Assembly: GCA_900321895.1 (NCBI GenBank)
Contig: ONYB01000070.1
Span: 1-8,520, forward strand
Origin: an uncultured Brachyspira sp.
GTDB taxonomy: Bacteria > Cyanobacteriota > Vampirovibrionia > Gastranaerophilales > Gastranaerophilaceae
DNA: 8,520 nt
Reading direction: 5' to 3'
Part shown: in pieces, positions 5,455 to 8,520 of the stretch
How the letters are laid out: the number at the start of each line of letters is the position of its first letter
Position numbering within the stretch: the first letter of the stretch is position 1
Notes under the pieces: generated by a model
The model's database searches: none
What the model saw: only the letters and a program-made list of their open reading frames with translations
What the model was told of the DNA's origin: nothing
Made by a program: the position numbers and the translations under genes

Positions 5455-6155
5455 TATATTCCAACGCTCAGTCCGGCACAGAGGTTAATCCCTTGACCGG
5501 TTAAGCCTTTTGCGTCGTCGGAGGCTAAGTATTTGCATAGTTTTGCAATTTCTTCGGGTTTTACAAACCGTTTTTGAGGGATGCATTCTACTATTTCTTC
5601 TCTTGAAAATTCGCTCTCGTCGATTGAACCAAGTCCGAGTTCGGTTTCAACCCAACCGGGGTTGATTGTGTTGACTGTGATGTTATGTTCTGCAAGTTCA
5701 AGTGCTAAGGCTTTTGTCAATCCCATTAAACCGGCTTTTGACGCAGAATAAAGGCTTGCGTAGGCTTCCCCCATAATGCCGGAAATAGAGCCGATATTAA
5801 TAATTCGCCCCCATTTTCCCTTTTTCATGTGGGGAACTGCGGCTGTGATAAGTTCTGTCGGGGCAATCAGATTTGTGCGAAAAAGTCTTTCGGTTTCATC
5901 CGAAGAGGCTAAATCTATTGCCCTGTATATGTATTCCCCTGCATTGTTTATTAAAATATCTATGTCATGGGTTTTTATAAATTTGACGAGCGGTGTGATA
6001 TCTTTTGAAAGGTCGCATAAGCAATAGTCTTTTGCACCAATAGTTTTCAGGTCTTCTTCATTTCTTCCGGTAACAAAAACTTTACCATAGCCAAGAAATT
6101 CTTTCGCAATGGCTCTGCCGATACCTTTTGATGCTCCTGTTACAAGAATATTCAT
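5454..6155 (-). CDS. Short-chain dehydrogenase/reductase, FabG-like
   Basis: This 233-residue classical SDR uses NAD(P)H to reduce or oxidise a carbonyl/alcohol substrate in the cytoplasm. The motifs are complete: TGASKGIG at 6-13 (cofactor loop), D48 in CDLS, NNAG at 70-73, N95, and the catalytic set S123, Y136 and K140 (in YSASK). NPGWVETEL at 165-173 is the usual post-catalytic segment. Length and motifs fit 3-oxoacyl-ACP reductase FabG, but many SDRs of other specificity look the same, and no fatty-acid genes adjoin, so no symbol is given. ATG 6155 has GGAAGA (complement of 6163-6168) seven bases upstream. It is the last gene of a three-gene operon, 21 bases after secG. Confidence 0.92.
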   Translation of the reverse strand: MNILVTGASKGIGRAIAKEFLGYGKVFVTGRNEEDLKTIGAKDYCLCDLSKDITPLVKFIKTHDIDILINNAGEYIYRAIDLASSDETERLFRTNLIAPTELITAAVPHMKKGKWGRIINIGSISGIMGEAYASLYSASKAGLMGLTKALALELAEHNITVNTINPGWVETELGLGSIDESEFSREEIVECIPQKRFVKPEEIAKLCKYLASDDAKGLTGQGINLCAGLSVGI

Positions 6156-6176
6156 GACAAAATCTTCCGTCGGTTG

Positions 6177-6401
6177 TTATTTAATGATACCAAAACCGAG
6201 TAAAAATGTTGTTACAACAAAGATTGCAGCAAAAATTGCGGTAACTTTATTCAACCCTTTTTCTGCACTTTTTTGTGAGGTGAAAAGTTGAGAAGCTCCG
6301 CCAATCCCCGCAATTCCATCACCTTTAGGTGAATGTAAAAGTACGAGAATTATACAAAATATTGCAGAAATAATTTGAAGTATCCAGATAAATGTAACCA
6401 T
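6177..6401 (-). CDS. secG: Preprotein translocase subunit SecG
   Basis: This 74-residue integral membrane protein has two hydrophobic helices (about 3-23 and 53-72). They are joined by a conserved loop, HSPKGDGIAGIGGASQLF, the hallmark of SecG, which assists SecYE in protein export. The size matches the short SecG form seen outside proteobacteria. The ATG at 6401 follows the stop of the Nudix gene by only 3 bases. Its ribosome binding site AAAGGAG (complement of 6414-6420) lies inside the last codons of that gene, at a longish 12-base spacing. This implies co-transcription and perhaps translational coupling. Confidence 0.93.
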   Translation of the reverse strand: MVTFIWILQIISAIFCIILVLLHSPKGDGIAGIGGASQLFTSQKSAEKGLNKVTAIFAAIFVVTTFLLGFGIIK

Positions 6402-6404
6402 TTT

Positions 6405-7091
6405 TTATTTTTTCTCCTTTTTCTTGTTTGAAATGAAATGAGCTCTTTTGGAGTTTAGTTGAATGTTTTCAAAAGTGTAAAGTCTTGCGGGACGTTTAGA
6501 TGAAGATTTTGTGTATTCATCAAGCTCGATGAGCCCCGGAGTTGCAAGTGCTTTTTTCCTGAAATTCCTTTTGTCGAGTTTTTTCTCCATGATTAACTCG
6601 TAAGATTTTTGCATTTCGGTAAGTGTGAATTTTTCGTTTAATAATTGATAACATACAGGACAAAGTTCAAGTCTTTCTCGAGTACGTTTAAGAGAATATT
6701 GGATAATTTCTTTGTGGTCGAAAGCGAGCGGCGGGAGGTTGGAAACTTTGTGCCAACCGAGTTCCGGAGATGAAACGATTTTGATATCTTCCGCACGAAC
6801 GAGTGCAAAGTATGCACAAGTGATAACCCTTGCATTCGGGTGACGAAGCGGATCTCCAAATGTGTAAAGTTGTTCAAGGTAGATGTTGTCTACATTTGTA
6901 CGCTCTTTCAATACTCTTAATGCTGCCTGATCAAGATTTTCGGATAATCGTACATATCCTCCGGGGATTGCCCATTTATCCTTGAACGGCTCGTTCATTC
7001 TTTTAACCAACAAAACTTGTATAGCATTGTTAATAATGGTTAAAATTACTACGTCGACTGTAATTTCGTGTGTTTTTGTTTCATTAAACAT
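6405..7091 (-). CDS. NrtR-like regulator: degenerate Nudix domain plus winged helix
   Basis: This 228-residue protein has two parts. Residues about 8-135 are a Nudix domain (WAIPGGYVRLSE at 40-51, LEQLYTFGDP at 72-81, RVITCAYFALV at 88-98). Residues about 153-207 match the winged-helix domain of NrtR-type regulators: FTLTEMQKSYELIMEKKLDK, then NFRKKALAT, ending KRPARLYTF. NrtR proteins use the Nudix domain to sense ADP-ribose-type ligands and repress NAD-related genes. The Nudix box is damaged: after G45 and E51, the expected REUxEExGU reads RVLKERTNV (59-67), losing two glutamates and the glycine, which argues for sensing over hydrolysis. The tail (NKKKEKK) is lysine-rich. It heads the operon with secG and the dehydrogenase and is divergent from the gene at 7233. 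The target genes are unknown, and a residual hydrolase activity cannot be excluded. Confidence 0.85.
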   Translation of the reverse strand: MFNETKTHEITVDVVILTIINNAIQVLLVKRMNEPFKDKWAIPGGYVRLSENLDQAALRVLKERTNVDNIYLEQLYTFGDPLRHPNARVITCAYFALVRAEDIKIVSSPELGWHKVSNLPPLAFDHKEIIQYSLKRTRERLELCPVCYQLLNEKFTLTEMQKSYELIMEKKLDKRNFRKKALATPGLIELDEYTKSSSKRPARLYTFENIQLNSKRAHFISNKKKEKK

Positions 7092-7097
7092 AATATT

Positions 7098-7120
7098 CTC
7101 TTATCCTACTTATAATAATA
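7098..7120 (-). promoter_or_regulatory. Predicted -10 region and ribosome binding site of the nudix-secG-SDR operon
   Basis: Read on the - strand, the leader runs TATTATTATAAGTAGG then ATAAGAG before the ATG. TATTAT or TATAAG (complement of 7109-7114) can be the -10; no clear -35 is found at standard distance. AAGAG (complement of 7098-7102), six bases from the ATG, is the likely ribosome binding site. The 10-mer TATAAGTAGG also occurs at 3385-3394 on the + strand. Confidence 0.35.
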
Positions 7121-7159
7121 CTATAAAATAAAAATTCACATTAGTTAATAATATACATT

Positions 7160-7213
7160 TCTTAATATTTTTTTACATGAATGCAATTCATGGGTGAAAA
7201 AATACTTTATATA
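7160..7213 (+). promoter_or_regulatory. Shared multi-box upstream element, copy B
   Basis: TCTTAA (7160-7165), 6 bases, TTTACA (7172-7177), 20 bases, AAAAATACTTTATATA (7198-7213) align without any gap to 3335-3388 (offset 3825). CAATT (7184-7188 and 3359-3363) is also shared. Downstream lie TATAAGGGG and the start codon at 7233. It lies in the 141-base divergent spacer with the NrtR-like gene. Confidence 0.6.
7176..7192. promoter_or_regulatory. Operator-like palindrome in the divergent spacer
   Basis: CATGAATGCAATTCATG is a perfect 7-bp inverted repeat with a 3-base centre (GCA). Its centre (7184) maps onto the centre of the dyad in copy A (3359.5). At about -36 relative to the predicted start it is well placed for a regulator acting on the + strand gene; it could also serve the - strand operon, whose gene begins at 7091. 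Confidence 0.5.
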
Positions 7214-7232
7214 TATAAGGGGAAATAGGATC

Positions 7233-8276
7233 ATGTTTGAAGAAGTCGGATTAAATCTGAATAATCTGAATACTGCTGCAATGACAAATCCGTTCACATC
7301 TTATGCAGGTAATATGATGATGAATCCGTTTTGCGGTGCGTTTTCTTTTAAGGATGATTTTATGAGCCAAGGACTTTATTCTCACTTGAATACAGGTTCT
7401 TATGCTACTTATTCTCCGTCAATTTTTAACATGCCGTATTTGCCGATGCCTAATATAAATTATTATATGGATAAAGACACGCACGGATTGTCACTTTTTC
7501 CGTCGATGTTTGACGCTTATAACAGTTTTACAAGTGGGGGAATGTATAACGGTTACGGAGGTTACGGTAATCCTTCAGCTCCGCAATTCCATTTTTCTGT
7601 TCCGTCCACTCCGATTTCATCCTATGGCAATTATGGCGGTGGAATAAATATGGGTTTAATGGACAGCGGATTTGGTAACTTGTCGGCATGGATGCCGACG
7701 GCTATGCCTTCACAATCCACAACGCCAACTGTGTCAAAACCTTCTATTGCAAAACCTTCGGCAAATCTTTCTGCTACTGGTTCAAAAACTCTGACTGCAG
7801 AATTTGTGAATAAAGCAAAACAAGTTGCACAGCATTTGAATTGTGACTACAATGACTTGATTGCTTTGATGAATATGGAGTCCAGTTTAAACCCGCAAGC
7901 TAAAAGTCGCTCAATCAGTGCTGTCGGTTTAATTCAGTTTACAACGGTTGCGATAAAAGCGTTAAATCGCACTTACGGTATGAATTTGACGGCTCAGAAG
8001 ATTTTGAATATGTCTGCTGTTCAACAACTGGATTTGGTTGAAAAATGTATTATGATGAGCAAAAAACGATATATGTCTGCAAATGCAAGGTTATCTGCGG
8101 GTGATTTGTATGCACTTGTGTTCACTCCTGCTTATGCAAAAAAGAGTGTCCTTGCTCGCAGAGGTGATAAATTTTATGCTGCAAACTCCGGTTTAGATCA
8201 CAACGGGGACGGAGTGATTACAAAACAGGATTTGGCGAATAAGCTCGATTCAAAACGAGTTTCTGTCCTTGCGTAA
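7233..8276 (+). CDS. Low-complexity protein with C-terminal lytic-transglycosylase-like domain and EF-hand loop
   Basis: The protein has 347 residues. Residues 1-160 are rich in Met, Asn, Gly, Ser, Tyr and Pro with no known domain. A Ser/Thr/Pro/Lys linker follows (161-186). Residues about 188-320 look like a lysozyme-like SLT fold: ALMNMESSLNPQA (211-223) matches the catalytic-glutamate motif (E216) of soluble lytic transglycosylases, and AVGLIQFT (230-237) matches their GLMQ motif. Residues 322-333 (DHNGDGVITKQD) form a calcium-binding EF-hand-type loop with D322, N324, D326, G327, I329 and D333; the last is Asp instead of the usual Glu. The expected job is cutting peptidoglycan, yet no signal peptide is present. 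The ATG at 7233 is chosen because AAGGGGA (7217-7223) lies 9 bases upstream; the longer GTG start at 7194 would read through the promoter. Similar lysozyme/EF-hand arrangements occur in phage-type proteins, but no phage genes adjoin. Confidence 0.85.
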   Translation: MFEEVGLNLNNLNTAAMTNPFTSYAGNMMMNPFCGAFSFKDDFMSQGLYSHLNTGSYATYSPSIFNMPYLPMPNINYYMDKDTHGLSLFPSMFDAYNSFTSGGMYNGYGGYGNPSAPQFHFSVPSTPISSYGNYGGGINMGLMDSGFGNLSAWMPTAMPSQSTTPTVSKPSIAKPSANLSATGSKTLTAEFVNKAKQVAQHLNCDYNDLIALMNMESSLNPQAKSRSISAVGLIQFTTVAIKALNRTYGMNLTAQKILNMSAVQQLDLVEKCIMMSKKRYMSANARLSAGDLYALVFTPAYAKKSVLARRGDKFYAANSGLDHNGDGVITKQDLANKLDSKRVSVLA

Positions 8277-8309
8277 ATTAACATTACAATTTGCAATAAT
8301 TCGTTGCGG

Positions 8310-8360
8310 TTAGAATTTTTTTTGTGTATCTTCTTATTATAGCCCGATTTTTAGGAAGGA
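8310..8360 (+). promoter_or_regulatory. Possible promoter and ribosome binding site of the right-edge gene
   Basis: TTAGAA (8310-8315) and TATTAT (8335-8340) are 19 bases apart, a weak promoter match. AGGAAGGA (8353-8360) is a good ribosome binding site 5 bases before ATG 8366. No convincing terminator for the preceding gene is found between 8277 and 8310; only GCAA (8293-8296) / TTGC (8304-8307) can pair. Confidence 0.4.
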
Positions 8361-8365
8361 AATAT

Positions 8366-8520
8366 ATGGAAAAGGGATACATAGAAAACGGTTTTATCGT
8401 TGATTTAGCAAATGCAAAGAAAACATCTGAAATTATTTATGAGTTGAGCAGAATTCTCGATATGCCGGAAGCAAAAAATAAAAAGGTTTGCTTAAAGTTG
8501 GGTGCTGTTGACTTAAAGCC
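8366..8520 (+). CDS. Unknown protein, 3' truncated by the window edge
   Basis: This is an ATG-started frame with a strong ribosome binding site, open to the right edge (51 full codons). It begins MEKGYIENGFIVDLANAKK and continues with a predicted helix (SEIIYELSRILDMPEAKN), then a probable beta strand (KVCLKLGAV). I do not recognise it. Hydrophobicity is low at the N-terminus, so it is probably cytoplasmic. Confidence 0.75.
   Translation, partial: MEKGYIENGFIVDLANAKKTSEIIYELSRILDMPEAKNKKVCLKLGAVDLK

Noticed and set aside
7194..7232. Upstream GTG start for the transglycosylase-like protein
   Set aside because: The extra 13 residues are a translation of the conserved AAAAATACTTTATATA block; ATG 7233 has its own ribosome binding site.

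Overview
The window comes from an AT-rich bacterial chromosome that is densely packed with genes on both strands. I think the most likely source is a non-photosynthetic relative of cyanobacteria (gut Melainabacteria/Gastranaerophilales type). This rests on recalled resemblance of the Gly/Asn/Met-rich proteins and of the coiled-coil protein at the left edge, on the FtsZ type, and on a family 9 glycosyltransferase that suggests an LPS-bearing envelope. It is an inference, since no rRNA is present.

Layout, left to right. A truncated coiled-coil protein (1-722) is followed by a 294-base gap holding a terminator and two related hairpin-forming repeats. Next on the + strand come NAD kinase (1017-1817), ftsZ (2006-3193, strong terminator), a small membrane-anchored lysine-rich protein (3415-3777), a YajQ-family protein (3850-4350) and a heptosyltransferase-like GT9 enzyme (4409-5407). 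A convergent - strand operon follows: an NrtR-like Nudix/winged-helix regulator (7091-6405), secG (6401-6177) and a FabG-like short-chain dehydrogenase (6155-5454). Divergent from it is a + strand gene for a low-complexity protein ending in a lytic-transglycosylase-like domain and an EF-hand-like loop (7233-8276). A new gene starts at 8366 and runs off the window.

The most unusual signal is regulatory. The small cationic membrane protein (3415) and the lytic-transglycosylase-like protein (7233) lie 3.8 kb apart but share an ungapped upstream block: TCTTAA, 6 bases, TTTACA, 20 bases, then the identical 16-mer AAAAATACTTTATATA. Both blocks carry an inverted repeat centred at the same place. Both proteins begin with Gly/Met/Asn/Pro/Tyr-rich segments and neither has a classical signal peptide. 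One protein has a hydrophobic helix plus an amphipathic cationic tail and the other a peptidoglycan-cleaving fold, so together they look like a co-regulated envelope-acting pair.

A second theme is compact overlap of signals. The GT9 promoter has its -35 in the loop of the yajQ terminator and its -10 just after the T tract, so predicted transcription starts about at the ATG. The nadK promoter also ends almost at its ATG with no ribosome binding site. Upstream of ftsZ, a 12-bp perfect inverted repeat overlaps the predicted -35 box.
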